Source: Romboutsia faecis (lineage in GTDB: Bacteria > Bacillota > Clostridia > Peptostreptococcales > Peptostreptococcaceae). Taken from it: a stretch of 64,000 nucleotides of DNA. This document shows positions 29,109-39,180 of this stretch, piece by piece; position 1 is the first letter of the stretch, and each line of letters begins with the position of its first letter. Under the pieces are notes generated by a model. The model saw only the letters and a list, made by a program, of their open reading frames with translations, had not been told where the DNA came from and did no database searches. The stretch spans positions 496,001-560,000 of the forward strand of contig NZ_JACRWE010000001.1 in the NCBI RefSeq assembly GCF_014323405.1, given 5' to 3'. A program made the translations under genes and the position numbers.

Positions 29109-30242
29109 TTAATTCATAAATTCTATAAAAACTGTATTTGATATTTCCCTTCCTTTTTGTGTTAATGCTATATTTTCTTCACTTATTCGAATTAAATGTT
29201 TATCACTTAAATCTTTTATTTGCTTATGATACCTTTCTAGAAAATCTATATTAAATTGTTTTTTAAAATCATCAAAATTTATTCCTTCATTCATTCTAAG
29301 TCCCATAAATATCTTTTCTTCTATTTTATCTTCAATATTAAGAATTTCTTTGTTATCTATTGGTCTTTCATTTTTCATAAGCAATTTATGATATTCATTT
29401 AAATCACATAAGTTTCCATATCGAGTATTCTTTATATAACCAGATGCCCCTGGTCCAATACCAATATAATGTCCACATTTCCAATAAAGTTTATTATGCT
29501 CACATTCAAAACCATCTTTTGAATAATTAGAAATTTCATATTGGTTATATCCTTTAGACTTTAAATACTTTATTGTATACTCATACATATCAATATCTGT
29601 ATCTTCATCCATAAGCCTAAACTCTTTTCTTTCATACATATTATAAAGTTCTGTATCTTCTTCTAATATTAAAGAATACGCTGATATATGTGTTGGATTT
29701 AAATCCGTTATTTTTTCTAAACTTTCTTTCCAATCATCAAAACTTTGATTCGGAAGGCAATACATCAAATCAATATTAATATTATCAAACCCAACATTTA
29801 AAGCTTCTTTATAATTTTTCTCAAACTCTTCATAAGTATGTATTCTACCTATATATTCTAAGTGATTATTTTGGGTAGCTTGAAGCCCCATACTTAATCT
29901 ATTAATACCTACATCCTTCATATCTTGTAATTTTTCTAATGTCAGTGTTCCGGGATTGCATTCAATAGTAATTTCCGCACCTTTTTTTATATTAAAATTA
30001 TCATTTATACACTTAAATATGTACTTAATCTCATCTCCACTTAATATACTTGGAGTTCCTCCCCCTAAGAATATACTTGTTATTTCTTCATTATTACCAA
30101 TTTCACTTTTATATAATTCCATTTCTTTTTTTAAGTCTTCTAAGTATGTTTTTTTTGAAATTATATCTAATTTGAAGGAGTTAAAATCACAATAATTACA
30201 TTTTTTCACGCAAAAAGGAACGTGTATATATAACCCAAACAT
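29109..30242 (-). CDS. hemW: Radical SAM heme chaperone HemW
   Basis: 377 residues from ATG 30242 (MFGLYIHVPFC), which has AGGTGAG before it; a frame extension to 30299 has no ribosome-binding site. Cluster motif CVKKCNYC followed by DF is the HemW variant, and GGGTPS is present. HemW binds heme and delivers it to respiratory proteins and was formerly called an oxygen-independent coproporphyrinogen oxidase. Its position before hrcA is conserved. Confidence 0.94.
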   Translation of the reverse strand: MFGLYIHVPFCVKKCNYCDFNSFKLDIISKKTYLEDLKKEMELYKSEIGNNEEITSIFLGGGTPSILSGDEIKYIFKCINDNFNIKKGAEITIECNPGTLTLEKLQDMKDVGINRLSMGLQATQNNHLEYIGRIHTYEEFEKNYKEALNVGFDNINIDLMYCLPNQSFDDWKESLEKITDLNPTHISAYSLILEEDTELYNMYERKEFRLMDEDTDIDMYEYTIKYLKSKGYNQYEISNYSKDGFECEHNKLYWKCGHYIGIGPGASGYIKNTRYGNLCDLNEYHKLLMKNERPIDNKEILNIEDKIEEKIFMGLRMNEGINFDDFKKQFNIDFLERYHKQIKDLSDKHLIRISEENIALTQKGREISNTVFIEFMN

Positions 30243-30351
30243 TAGCTCACCTACTTTCATATTTATTTTTATTGTTTTTAATCTTTTTATAAAATTCACT
30301 TTACTCTATAATTTACCATATTTTTTACAATTTTATTTCCCTCAATTAAAA

Positions 30352-30409
30352 AAAAGACTAAATTATAAGTATAAAAGTATTATATACAAAACTTATAACT
30401 TAGCCTTTT
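30352..30409 (-). terminator. Terminator of the amino-acid permease gene
   Basis: 19-base arms with two mismatches or wobbles around a 20-base loop, followed by T8 on the minus strand. It lies about 38 bases past the permease stop. Confidence 0.7.
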
Positions 30410-30446
30410 ATTTATTTTACCCAAATAAATTAACTTTAATAGTAAT

Positions 30447-31772
30447 TTAATTGTCATTCTTCTTAGACATGTAATTATATACAGGTAATCCTATTAGAGT
30501 TATTATTATACCTCCTAAGGCTATTACAGTAGCAGTTAACAATTGATTAACTATAACAAATAAGCCTCCAATTATAGCTACCAACGGAATAATAGGATAT
30601 AATGGTACCTTGTATGGTCTATCTAAATTCGGATTATCTTTTCTAAGCTTCATTACACCTATAAATGTAAGTACATAGAATACCCATACCATAAATACAG
30701 TTAAGTCAGTTAACAAGTTAAATTGTCCAGATAATGCATATATGCATGCAAGTATGGCTACTAACCATGTTGCATTTGTAGGTGAGCCTCCTGCATTAAC
30801 TTTTGATAAGGCATCACTACCAGGAATAATCTTTTGTTTAGCTAATGTGTAAGGAATTCTTGGTCCTGTTAAAAGATACCCATTTAAAGTTCCAAATACT
30901 GATATTAGTATACCGATAGTTATTATTTTACCTCCAACATCTCCAAACAATCTAGTAGCAACTAATGTTGCTGGAGACGTCACTAAAGCTAACTCTGAAG
31001 CACTTGCTACTCTTAAATAAGCTAAATTTATAATTATATATACTGCCATTACAGCTGATAACCCACCAACTATTGCCGTTGGCAAATCCTTACCCGGATT
31101 TTTCATTTCACCTGCTATTGCTCCAACATTTATCCATCCGTCATATGCAAATAATGTTGCAATTAATACATGACCTAATGCTGTACTTGCACTAACTCCT
31201 TGTCCCACAATCGGTGTAAATGTGCTCCCTCCACTTTTGCCTTTTATAAATCCAAATATTATTATTAAAATTAATGGTACCAATTTACCTATAGTAGCTA
31301 TATTTTGTATCGCACCTCCAAAAGAAGAACCGATATTATTTAGTAAGGCTAGTAGTATTATTACACCTAATGCTATTGGAAGTACTATCGTCATATTAGT
31401 GGCTGTATAGCCAAAAAGCTCCGCACATTGCTGAGCAAAAATTACAGCTAATGCAGCTGTAGTACCTGGAAAAAATAATACAGTTTGCATCCAACCTGTT
31501 AAAAACCCTAGTTTCTTTCCATATATCTCCTCTATATATACCATCATACCACCAGTTCTAGGTATAGCTGCTGACACTTCTGCTGCTGTAAGTCCAGCCA
31601 TAATAGTTATAAATCCACCTAAAATCCAAGCTATTATTCCTAATCCTGGAGCACCATTTGTTATTGTGTAGATAGCTTGTGGTTTAAAGAAAACTCCAGA
31701 ACCAATTACTAAACCTATAACTGTAGAAAGAGCAGTTCCCAAACCTAGAGTTTTTTTAAGTTCATTACTCAT
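30447..31772 (-). CDS. APC-superfamily amino-acid permease
   Basis: 441 residues, 12 membrane helices. The start LGLGTALSTVIGLVIGSGVFF carries the unwound substrate-binding helix I motif GSGVF. The closest pattern I recognise is the LAT/SteT group (serine/threonine exchangers), seen in IPRTGGMMVYIEEIYGKKLG. The substrate cannot be read from sequence. AAGGAGG precedes the ATG. It stands alone between two terminators. No riboswitch is visible in its leader. Confidence 0.88.
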   Translation of the reverse strand: MSNELKKTLGLGTALSTVIGLVIGSGVFFKPQAIYTITNGAPGLGIIAWILGGFITIMAGLTAAEVSAAIPRTGGMMVYIEEIYGKKLGFLTGWMQTVLFFPGTTAALAVIFAQQCAELFGYTATNMTIVLPIALGVIILLALLNNIGSSFGGAIQNIATIGKLVPLILIIIFGFIKGKSGGSTFTPIVGQGVSASTALGHVLIATLFAYDGWINVGAIAGEMKNPGKDLPTAIVGGLSAVMAVYIIINLAYLRVASASELALVTSPATLVATRLFGDVGGKIITIGILISVFGTLNGYLLTGPRIPYTLAKQKIIPGSDALSKVNAGGSPTNATWLVAILACIYALSGQFNLLTDLTVFMVWVFYVLTFIGVMKLRKDNPNLDRPYKVPLYPIIPLVAIIGGLFVIVNQLLTATVIALGGIIITLIGLPVYNYMSKKNDN

Positions 31773-31877
31773 AAGTTGCCTCCTTACTAAAATTAATAAA
31801 AATTATATATTTTTACATCTTTAGTATTACCAGATTTATCTTAATTATTAGACTTGACAGTTTAAACCTGTATAACT

Positions 31878-31920
31878 AAAAAAGATGTATAGAATTCAAA
31901 AGAATTCCATACATCTTTTT
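31878..31920 (-). terminator. Terminator of lepA
   Basis: GATGTAT and GAATTC blocks with their complements (one A/C mismatch), a 4-base AAAA loop, A6 and T5 flanks. It ends 9 bases past the lepA stop. Confidence 0.8.
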
Positions 31921-31928
31921 ATTTATAA

Positions 31929-33734
31929 TTAATCATCTAACTTTAACACAGACATAAATGCTTTTTGTGGAACTTCTACAGAGCCTATTTGTCTCATACG
32001 TTTCTTACCTTCTTTTTGTTTTTCAAGAAGTTTCTTCTTACGAGAAATATCTCCTCCATAACATTTAGCAAGAACGTCTTTTCTAAGAGCACTTATAGTT
32101 TCTCTAGCAACTACTTTATTTCCAACTGCAGCTTGTATTGGAACAGCAAATTGGTGCCTTGGTATTTCATTTTTTAACTTTTCACACATAGCTTTCCCTC
32201 TAGGATAAGCTCTACTTTCGTGAACAATAAAGCTAAGTGCATCTACCTGTTCTTTATTTATTAATATATCAAGTTTAACAAGATTAGAAGGTACATATCC
32301 TTTTATTTCATAGTCTAATGAACCATATCCTCTTGTTCTTGATTTTAGTGCATCAAAGAAATCATAAATTACTTCATTTAATGGAAGGTCATAGTGAAGC
32401 ATAACTCTTTTTTCATCTATATACTCCATATTTAACATGTTTCCACGTCTTTCTTGACATAATTCCATGACAACACCTACATAGTCTTTAGGCACAATTA
32501 TATCACCTTTAGCTATAGGCTCTTCTATCATTTTTATTTCTGATACTTCAGGTAAATTTGCAGGATTTTGAACCATTACAATCTCACCATCAGTTTTAGT
32601 AACTCTGTATATAACAGAAGGTGCCGTTGTAACTAAGTTAAGGTCAAACTCTCTTTCTAATCTCTCTTGAATTATTTCTAAATGAAGTAAACCTAAGAAT
32701 CCACATCTAAAACCAAATCCTAAAGCAGCAGATGTCTCAGATTCAAACTCAAGAGCCGCATCATTTACTTGCATTTTTTCAAGAGCATCTCTTACATTTT
32801 CATATTTTTCACCTTCACCTGGATATATACCACAGTAAACCATAGGAGTAGCTTTTTTATACCCTGGTAATGGTTCTTCAGTAGGATTATTTGCATCAGT
32901 TATAGTATCACCTACGTGACAACTTCTTATATCTTTTATACTTGCAGCAATGTATCCAACATCTCCAGCAGCTAGTTCATCAAGTTCTCTCTGACCAGGA
33001 GCCATAACACCAACCTCTGTTACTTCAAAAGTTTTGTTAGTGTTCATCATTTTTATTGTCATACCCTTTTTTACAGTACCTTCATAAACTCTAACATAGG
33101 CTACAACACCTTTATATGCATCATAGTATGAATCGAATATTAATGCTTTTAAAGGTGCTTCTTTATCACCTTTAGGAGCCGGTATATTTTTAACTATAGC
33201 TTCTAATACATCTTCTATATTTAAACCACTTTTTGCAGAAATCAATGGTGCTTCACTGGCATCAAGACCAATTATATCCTCTATTTCTGCTTTTATTTCA
33301 TCTGGTCTAGCACTTGGTAAGTCGATTTTATTTATTACAGGTAATATCTCTAAATCTTGATCTAATGCTAAATAAACATTAGCCAAAGTCTGAGCTTCAA
33401 CACCTTGTGCTGCATCTACTACTAATAGTGCACCTTCACAAGCAGCTAAACTTCTTGACACCTCATAGTTAAAGTCTACGTGTCCTGGAGTATCTATAAG
33501 ATTTAAGAAATACTCATTTCCATCCTTAGCTTTATAAACTAACCTTATATTTTGCAGCTTTATAGTGATTCCTCTTTCTCTTTCAAGATCCATATTATCT
33601 AATAACTGATCCTTCATTTCTCTATCACTAACAAGACCTGTTTTTTGTATTAATCTATCAGCTAAGGTAGACTTACCGTGATCTATATGCGCTATTATAC
33701 TAAAATTTCTAGTTCTACTTTGTTTGTTGTCCAC
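31929..33734 (-). CDS. lepA: Elongation factor 4 (LepA)
   Basis: 601 residues. The G domain has [22 protein letters not shown] and NKIDLP, followed by EF-G-like domains II, III and V and the LepA-specific C-terminus. The start is GTG 33734 with AAGGAGG upstream. LepA acts on stalled or back-translocated ribosomes. It lies after the gpr-spoIIP unit, a common clostridial order. Confidence 0.97.
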   Translation of the reverse strand: MDNKQSRTRNFSIIAHIDHGKSTLADRLIQKTGLVSDREMKDQLLDNMDLERERGITIKLQNIRLVYKAKDGNEYFLNLIDTPGHVDFNYEVSRSLAACEGALLVVDAAQGVEAQTLANVYLALDQDLEILPVINKIDLPSARPDEIKAEIEDIIGLDASEAPLISAKSGLNIEDVLEAIVKNIPAPKGDKEAPLKALIFDSYYDAYKGVVAYVRVYEGTVKKGMTIKMMNTNKTFEVTEVGVMAPGQRELDELAAGDVGYIAASIKDIRSCHVGDTITDANNPTEEPLPGYKKATPMVYCGIYPGEGEKYENVRDALEKMQVNDAALEFESETSAALGFGFRCGFLGLLHLEIIQERLEREFDLNLVTTAPSVIYRVTKTDGEIVMVQNPANLPEVSEIKMIEEPIAKGDIIVPKDYVGVVMELCQERRGNMLNMEYIDEKRVMLHYDLPLNEVIYDFFDALKSRTRGYGSLDYEIKGYVPSNLVKLDILINKEQVDALSFIVHESRAYPRGKAMCEKLKNEIPRHQFAVPIQAAVGNKVVARETISALRKDVLAKCYGGDISRKKKLLEKQKEGKKRMRQIGSVEVPQKAFMSVLKLDD

Positions 33735-33834
33735 CTTTATTCCTCCTTATTATTAATATCATAGCTTTTATTTTATAATATATCCGCATTTATGTAAATA
33801 AAAGTTATCTTAATATAAAGTAAAATTTTATAAT

Positions 33835-33869
33835 AAAATAAGACTTAGTATAATACTAAGTCTTATTTT
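33835..33869 (-). terminator. Terminator of the gpr-spoIIP unit
   Basis: 16-bp perfect stem (AAAATAAGACTTAGTA and complement) with a 3-base loop and T4 ending, 31 bases past the stop of the 76-residue ORF. Confidence 0.8.
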
Positions 33870-33899
33870 ATTACTTATTTATATTTTTATAATATATAC

Positions 33900-34130
33900 T
33901 TAGCGAAGACTTTCGATTTTACCTTGTATGTACGGTTGTAATTCTTTTAATGATTTTGTAGTCTTTTCTATATAAGTTTCATTTCCTAACATAATATTCG
34001 CATTAGTATCAATAATTATCAGGCATATACTGACAGTTACAGACATTATTAGTATAAATATTATCCTATAAATAGATCTTCTTTTTCTTTTTTTATTTTT
34101 TCTTTCTATATGTTTTTCTAAACGACTCAT
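33900..34130 (-). CDS. Small single-pass membrane protein, unknown
   Basis: 76 residues. A strongly basic N-terminus (KHIERKNKKRKRRS) precedes one membrane helix (about 20-42, IYRIIFILIMSVTVSICLI) and a 35-residue polar tail on the outer side by the positive-inside rule. It starts 24 bases after spoIIP and ends before the shared terminator, so it is likely read with gpr and spoIIP during sporulation. I do not recognise a family. Confidence 0.6.
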   Translation of the reverse strand: MSRLEKHIERKNKKRKRRSIYRIIFILIMSVTVSICLIIIDTNANIMLGNETYIEKTTKSLKELQPYIQGKIESLR

Positions 34131-34153
34131 TCTAAACTCCTAAATAGTTATAT

Positions 34154-35107
34154 CTATTTAAAATATGAATCTAATATATCTGCTATATATTTCGTACTAG
34201 CACTAGCCTCTTCTATACTTACTGCGTTACTTCCAACTTCAATTAATATACCATTTTTAGCTACATATTGATTATATCTACCGTAACTTTTTTTAACTAC
34301 AGGTTTAGCTATTCCAGGGTATTTTTCATTAGCTAAATTTGTAAGGTCTGTTGCTATTTTCATAACTTCATCTACATTTTGATTTTTCATTCCTACTACG
34401 AAACAAATTTGAGCTACCTTTTCTCCATTTATAGTTGTTGTATAATTTTTATTTGTTTCTTTTGTTACATTTGCTGATGCGTCTCTATGTAAATCTATAG
34501 CTATATCTACACTATTATAAGCAGATAGCATTGATTTTACCGTTTTTAAACTGTTAGAGTATGAGTTATTATATGATGGATTATCATGTATAGTAGTATT
34601 ATGTACTACACCCCATCCTTTATTAGTTAATTGAGTTGTAAGTAAATTACCTATTTTTATTACTGAATTTTCCGGATCATTTGAGTGGTAATTCCCAGAA
34701 GGTGAATTAGAGTATGTTTCACAACTATGAGTATGATATATCAACATTCTTGGAGTTGCACTTGTTACTCTAACATTATCTTTATATTCAGCTAAAAGCG
34801 ATGTCTCACTTTCATTTTTCTCTTTACTTTTACTACTATTATCATCTGAATTTAAAGTAGGTATATTTTCTTCACCTATGTGTACCTTTATATAATCATC
34901 ATTATTATCATTGTTATCATTTTTTTCATCATCATTATTCTTTGTACTAGCTGACTCTTTCTCTTCATTTGTATTAGTTTCTGGATAAGAAGAATTTATT
35001 AGATATCTAAAAAAGTCTTCTTTATCCATAGCAAATGATGTTGTTGTAGGCAATATACAAATTAACACACAGGCTAATAATTTTGCCTTAATGCGTTTTT
35101 TTTCCAT
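34154..35107 (-). CDS. spoIIP: Stage II sporulation protein P
   Basis: 317 residues. An N-terminal hydrophobic segment (about 8-27) acts as signal anchor, followed by an Asn/Asp/Lys-rich linker (about 40-95), then the amidase/endopeptidase domain from LIYHTHSCETYS (zinc histidine and glutamate) through DLHRDA to IEVGSNAVSIEEA. SpoIIP with SpoIID and SpoIIM degrades septal peptidoglycan for engulfment. It is 12 bases after gpr. Confidence 0.94.
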   Translation of the reverse strand: MEKKRIKAKLLACVLICILPTTTSFAMDKEDFFRYLINSSYPETNTNEEKESASTKNNDDEKNDNNDNNDDYIKVHIGEENIPTLNSDDNSSKSKEKNESETSLLAEYKDNVRVTSATPRMLIYHTHSCETYSNSPSGNYHSNDPENSVIKIGNLLTTQLTNKGWGVVHNTTIHDNPSYNNSYSNSLKTVKSMLSAYNSVDIAIDLHRDASANVTKETNKNYTTTINGEKVAQICFVVGMKNQNVDEVMKIATDLTNLANEKYPGIAKPVVKKSYGRYNQYVAKNGILIEVGSNAVSIEEASASTKYIADILDSYFK

Positions 35108-35119
35108 TGTTTTTCCTCC

Positions 35120-36076
35120 TTATTTTGTTATCCTTCCTGGATGCAATGCTCTATTTAACCCTTCGCTTATTATTATTGATAAGTTTTCTATGGTTTCATC
35201 TATGTCTTTAGGTGTAACGATTAAATTTTTATCATATGGATCTAGAGAATCTTTTATTAATTGATACTTCTCTCCTTCTTTCAGTTTTTTTAACATATTA
35301 TAGAAGGTCTCTGATTCCTTGGATTCACTCATTAAGTTATCAATAGCCATATCTAAAACATCACTAGTTAAAGTTGCTGCATCTACAACAGTAGGAACTC
35401 CTATTGCTATAACATCTACTCCTAAATATTCCTTATTTAAGGCTTTCCTTTTGTTTCCAACTCCACCACCTGGAGATATACCAGCTGTTGAAATTTGTAT
35501 AGTTGCATTTACTCTTTCCATCTTCCTTGATGCTAGAGCATCTATAGCAACTACTCTATCTGGTTTAATTATATCTACAATTGCTTTAACAGTTTCACTT
35601 GTCTCTATTCCTGTAATACCCATAACACCTGGGCTAAGTGCAGCTACTTCTGTAAAATCATCATCATAATCTTTGTTGTAATTTTTAAATATATGTCTAG
35701 TTACTAAAGTTTTAGATATGCTTTTTGGGCCTAATGCATCAGAAGTTATATTCCAGTTTCCCAACCCAATAATTAAAGTTTTTTTAGTTTTATCAGTTCC
35801 AAAAACTTCTACCAACTCATCTTTTAAGTATTTTATCATTTCTTCTCTTGATTCATCATCATCAAATTTCATCAAGTTGCTTTCTAATGTTATATAGGTT
35901 CCTATTCCTTTATTCATTATCATCGAACCTTGCTCATCCATAACTTCTACTTTCGTTACAATACAATTATCTAATTCCTTATTTTCAACCTTTACTCCAG
36001 GTAATTCACTAGTATTTTGCTCCTCTGCATACATCTCTTTAGCTTCTAATGCTAAGTCTGTTCTTATATTAATCAT
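35120..36076 (-). CDS. gpr: Spore germination protease GPR
   Basis: 318 residues from ATG 36076 (MINIRTDLALEAKEMY), with GGAGG 5 bases before it; the in-frame extension to 36121 has no ribosome-binding site. The opening RTDLALEA is the propeptide junction cleaved to activate the zymogen. GPR degrades small acid-soluble spore proteins early in germination. It is usually made in the forespore under sigma G. It leads gpr-spoIIP. Confidence 0.94.
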   Translation of the reverse strand: MINIRTDLALEAKEMYAEEQNTSELPGVKVENKELDNCIVTKVEVMDEQGSMIMNKGIGTYITLESNLMKFDDDESREEMIKYLKDELVEVFGTDKTKKTLIIGLGNWNITSDALGPKSISKTLVTRHIFKNYNKDYDDDFTEVAALSPGVMGITGIETSETVKAIVDIIKPDRVVAIDALASRKMERVNATIQISTAGISPGGGVGNKRKALNKEYLGVDVIAIGVPTVVDAATLTSDVLDMAIDNLMSESKESETFYNMLKKLKEGEKYQLIKDSLDPYDKNLIVTPKDIDETIENLSIIISEGLNRALHPGRITK

Positions 36077-36345
36077 CTTAACCTCCAGTATTAATTGAAT
36101 GATATTTATAAGTGTTAACAAATTTTAGTATTCTATAACAAAAATTATAATTTTGTAAATATTGAATAATTAAATTATATATTGTAAATTATTTTTATAT
36201 AGGTTATAATCTTAAAAGTCAAAAATAACAGATATTATTAAAATAAGATTATGAATAAATTATCCTTGATTTTCAGATTTATTTCTGTTAATATATAATA
36301 TGTTGACGACGAATATAATAAAAATGTACGAGGGGGTGAACTCAC

Positions 36346-36612
36346 ATGGCAAACATAAAATCAGCTAAGAAAAGAATAAAAGTTATCGAGAAGAAAACTG
36401 CTTTAAACAGAGCTAGAAAATCTCAATTAAAAACTGCTATAAGAAGATTCGAAGAAGCTGTTGTAGCTGGAAACAAAGAAGAAGCTACTCAAAGATTCCA
36501 ATATGCTCAAAAGAGAATATCTCAAGTTGCATCTAAAGGAACTATACACAAGAATGCTGCAGCTAGAAAAATAGCTAAATTAGCTCAAAAATTAAACGGA
36601 ATGAACGCTTAA
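36346..36612 (+). CDS. rpsT: 30S ribosomal protein S20
   Basis: 88 residues of Lys/Ala/Arg-rich helix, beginning [26 protein letters not shown] precedes the ATG. Transcribed divergently from gpr and followed by its own terminator. A weak promoter candidate is TTGATT at 36266 with TAATAT after 17 bases. Confidence 0.97.
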   Translation: MANIKSAKKRIKVIEKKTALNRARKSQLKTAIRRFEEAVVAGNKEEATQRFQYAQKRISQVASKGTIHKNAAARKIAKLAQKLNGMNA

Positions 36613-36639
36613 TTCTCTGTTTATAATCTTAATAGATGT

Positions 36640-36670
36640 AACCCTTGATTTTTTATCAAGGGTTTTTACA
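36640..36670 (+). terminator. rpsT terminator
   Basis: AACCCTTGAT / ATCAAGGGTT, 10 bp, 5-base T loop, then T-rich run. Located 28 bases past the rpsT stop. Confidence 0.85.
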
Positions 36671-36708
36671 TTTTTTATTCGCTTAACTAATAAAATTCTT
36701 TTTTACAT

Positions 36709-36748
36709 AAAAATACCTTAGATTATAACTTTAATCTAAGGTATTTTT
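36709..36748 (-). terminator. holA terminator overlapping its stop codon
   Basis: AAAAATACCTTAGATTA arms with a 5-base loop. The holA codons for the last five residues and the TAA lie in the 5' arm. A/T runs flank both sides. Confidence 0.8.
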
Positions 36749-37792
36749 ATTAACTAACTTCCTTTGACAATATTTACTAACTAAAATTTCTACGGCTAAC
36801 GTATCTTTAATTAATCCATTTTTTATCTTATAATCACTTTCTAAAATATAATTCAACATATCTATTATAATCTCATCCGAGAAGTTAGATGCTTGTTTTA
36901 AGGCCTTCCCCACTACAAAAGAATGTAATTTTAACTTTTCTGCAATAACTTTACTTGTATATCCTTCTAACTGAAATTGTCTAACTTGCATAACAACTTT
37001 AAATTGTTTTGCAATCATAGAAAATATACCAAGTACTGATTCACCTTCTTGGATCATATCATTTAATATCCTAATTGCATTTGAAGAATTTTTCTCACCT
37101 ATATAATCGATTAGTTTGAATATATCATTTTCTACTTTTTTTTGTGATAATTTATCTATTACCTCATTATTCACTTGATTTCCTTTGCCCACAAATGAAC
37201 TTATTTTATTTATTTCATTATCTAAATCTGATAAAGTTTTTTCACTACTTTTATCCCTATATCCTTCAGAATCTATAAAATACATAATTTGAGCATTTTC
37301 TATTCTAACTTCTCTAGCTTCAAACTTCTTTTTTACCCACTTAAATAAATCCATATCAGATAGTTTATCACAATTACAAACTATTCCATTTTTACTTATC
37401 TTCTTTACTATATTTTTTCTTTTATCTATGTCTCCATAAACAACAAAAACTAAAATTGTACTTTCGGGTATATTATCTAAGTGATCTATTAAATATTTTT
37501 CATCACTATCAGTAAAATTCTTCTTCTTCCCTTTTAATAGTTCAAAATCTTTTATTATAACTATTTTTTTATCATCCATAAAAGGAAGTGTTTCTATAGA
37601 GCTTATAACTTGATCTAATATAATTTCCTTCCCATCTATAATATCTAAGTTAAAATCTAACATACTTTCATTCAAACTATTTTTAAAAGCATTTATAGAA
37701 TTTTCAATAAGATAATATTCTCTACCATAAAAAAGATATATATTTTTGAAATCTCTATTATTAACACTTTTTATAATATCCTTGTAATTCAT
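36731..37792 (-). CDS. holA: DNA polymerase III subunit delta
   Basis: 353 residues. The start NIYLFYGREYYLIENSINAF is the family pattern (degenerate Walker A region), and VFKLIDYIGEKN-like DNA-clamp-loader helices follow. Delta opens the sliding clamp. If the frame of comEC is restored (see comEC), its end would overlap the holA start by 32 bases, suggesting original translational coupling. Confidence 0.92.
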   Translation of the reverse strand: MNYKDIIKSVNNRDFKNIYLFYGREYYLIENSINAFKNSLNESMLDFNLDIIDGKEIILDQVISSIETLPFMDDKKIVIIKDFELLKGKKKNFTDSDEKYLIDHLDNIPESTILVFVVYGDIDKRKNIVKKISKNGIVCNCDKLSDMDLFKWVKKKFEAREVRIENAQIMYFIDSEGYRDKSSEKTLSDLDNEINKISSFVGKGNQVNNEVIDKLSQKKVENDIFKLIDYIGEKNSSNAIRILNDMIQEGESVLGIFSMIAKQFKVVMQVRQFQLEGYTSKVIAEKLKLHSFVVGKALKQASNFSDEIIIDMLNYILESDYKIKNGLIKDTLAVEILVSKYCQRKLVNKNTLD

Positions 37793-37843
37793 TTTCTTGC
37801 TCCTTCATAATCTTTAGTTCGTTATAAGTCATATACGAAAACA

Positions 37844-37872
37844 GTATTATGTAATATGTAATAACATAATAC
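37844..37872 (-). terminator. Hairpin between comEC and holA
   Basis: 9-bp perfect stem (GTATTATGT / ACATAATAC) with an 11-base loop. It has only a short T run. It lies in the alternative reading frame that would extend comEC, so it may be coding sequence rather than a terminator. Confidence 0.3.
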
Positions 37873-37920
37873 AATTTGGGATTATCTATTTCAATATAGG
37901 CGAAATTAAATATACTTATC

Positions 37921-39045
37921 TTATTTAATAAATAATATATTATATCTATAATATATTATATCTATAATATATTTATTAAAATAAGCTATTAACTTCGCTA
38001 CCCATAGGTTTATTTTAAATATAATTATACTTGCAACACTTAAATATATTATAACTCCCATAAAAGGAACAATTATCATATTACTTACTATTGTGAATAA
38101 TGGTATTCCTTTAAAATTATAATATATTAATGGCACCGTTAATATATTTGCAGATATAGTTAATGATACTAAACTAATCTTAAATATCTGATTTATATAA
38201 CCATAGAAGTATATTATAGACAATGTAGCAAGAAAACTCAATTGAAAACTTATATTATATATAATATATGGATTATTTATTATAAAAAATATTCCTATCA
38301 ATGATAAAGTTGATATACCATCTTTCTTTCTATCTAAGAATATAGATAAATATAGTACAATCACAAAGAATATCGAACGAATAATAGATGGAGAAGAACC
38401 TACCATTAAAGAATATATAATCATCAATATAGATAAAATAAATAACTTATAATATCTATTTATTCCTCCGATTATAAAAGCTATAATACCACAGAATAGT
38501 CCAGTATGAAGCCCAGATATAGCTATAATATGGCTAGTTCCACTTCTAGTGAACATCTCCTTTTCATCTTCACTTAGATATTCTTTTTCACCTAATATTA
38601 TAGAATTTATAAAATCTGATTTGTCCTTGTATAAATATCTGAATGTATCCCTTATATATTTTTTTGTGTTACTTATAAATGAATACACACTATTATTATT
38701 TATAATTTCATATTTATCTATATATATTATACCTTCATACCCTGTACTTCTTATATATCTTCCATAATCGAAATCTTCAAACTTCATATTATCTAATGAT
38801 TTGTAATTACCATTTATTTTTACGACTTTACCAACATCTAAATTTTTATTTTTACTATAGTCATTTACTAAAAATTTTCCTAATTTATATTGATCATACT
38901 TTTCTTTTTCAACTTTATCCTTTACAACACCTCTTACTACTACTATTTCATTTTCACTAAATTTATTATCTATAGGTTTAACCTTTGTATAAATAAGCGT
39001 TATAAATAATAAAATTATATACATTATGAGCAACGGCCTTCTCAT
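37921..39045 (-). pseudogene. comEC: ComEC-type competence channel, apparently frameshifted at its 3' end
   Basis: 374 residues as read. An N-terminal membrane helix, an OB-like DUF4131 region (about 30-110), then the competence membrane domain with SGTSHIIAISGLHTG (about residues 167-181) and many helices. The metallo-beta-lactamase domain of classical ComEC is absent. The frame ends YRYNILFIK just after two perfect copies of a 16-bp unit (37935-37966). Removing one copy gives 57 residues instead of 9, including a hydrophobic segment LYYVITYYIILFSYM, ending at 37761 inside holA. This would give about 422 residues. The most likely reading is a duplication that truncates the gene in this isolate. 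It may still make a shortened protein. Confidence 0.8.
37932..37973. repeat. 16-bp tandem repeat inside comEC
   Basis: Two perfect copies of ATATATTATATCTATA (37935-37950 and 37951-37966) plus partial copies on both sides, about 2.6 units in total. The unit is not a multiple of three, so each gain or loss changes the comEC frame. Confidence 0.92.
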
Positions 39046-39158
39046 TCACCCTCCAAATGTTTTTATTTTTTATTATCATCACCTTTAAATTTTTTAAACC
39101 ATTTCTACCATATTCATTTAACCATAGTTTAAATATTTTTTAACTTACTTAAAATAAA

Positions 39159-39180
39159 AAAAGTGCCTTATGGCACTTTT
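39159..39180 (-). terminator. Terminator of the GNAT gene
   Basis: AAAAGTGCC / GGCACTTTT, 9 bp, 4-base loop, overlapping the GNAT stop codon by 2 bases, with flanking A8 and T4. Confidence 0.75.

Noticed and set aside
31773..31877. T-box or lysine/S-box riboswitch before the amino-acid permease
   Set aside because: None of the conserved core sequences is present in the short leader.
36231..36345. Ribosomal leader or riboswitch before rpsT
   Set aside because: No conserved structure was recognised; only a weak promoter candidate is visible.
37761..37920. A separate small gene between comEC and holA
   Set aside because: The open frame here has no start of its own and continues the comEC frame once a 16-bp unit is removed, so it is better read as the lost end of comEC.
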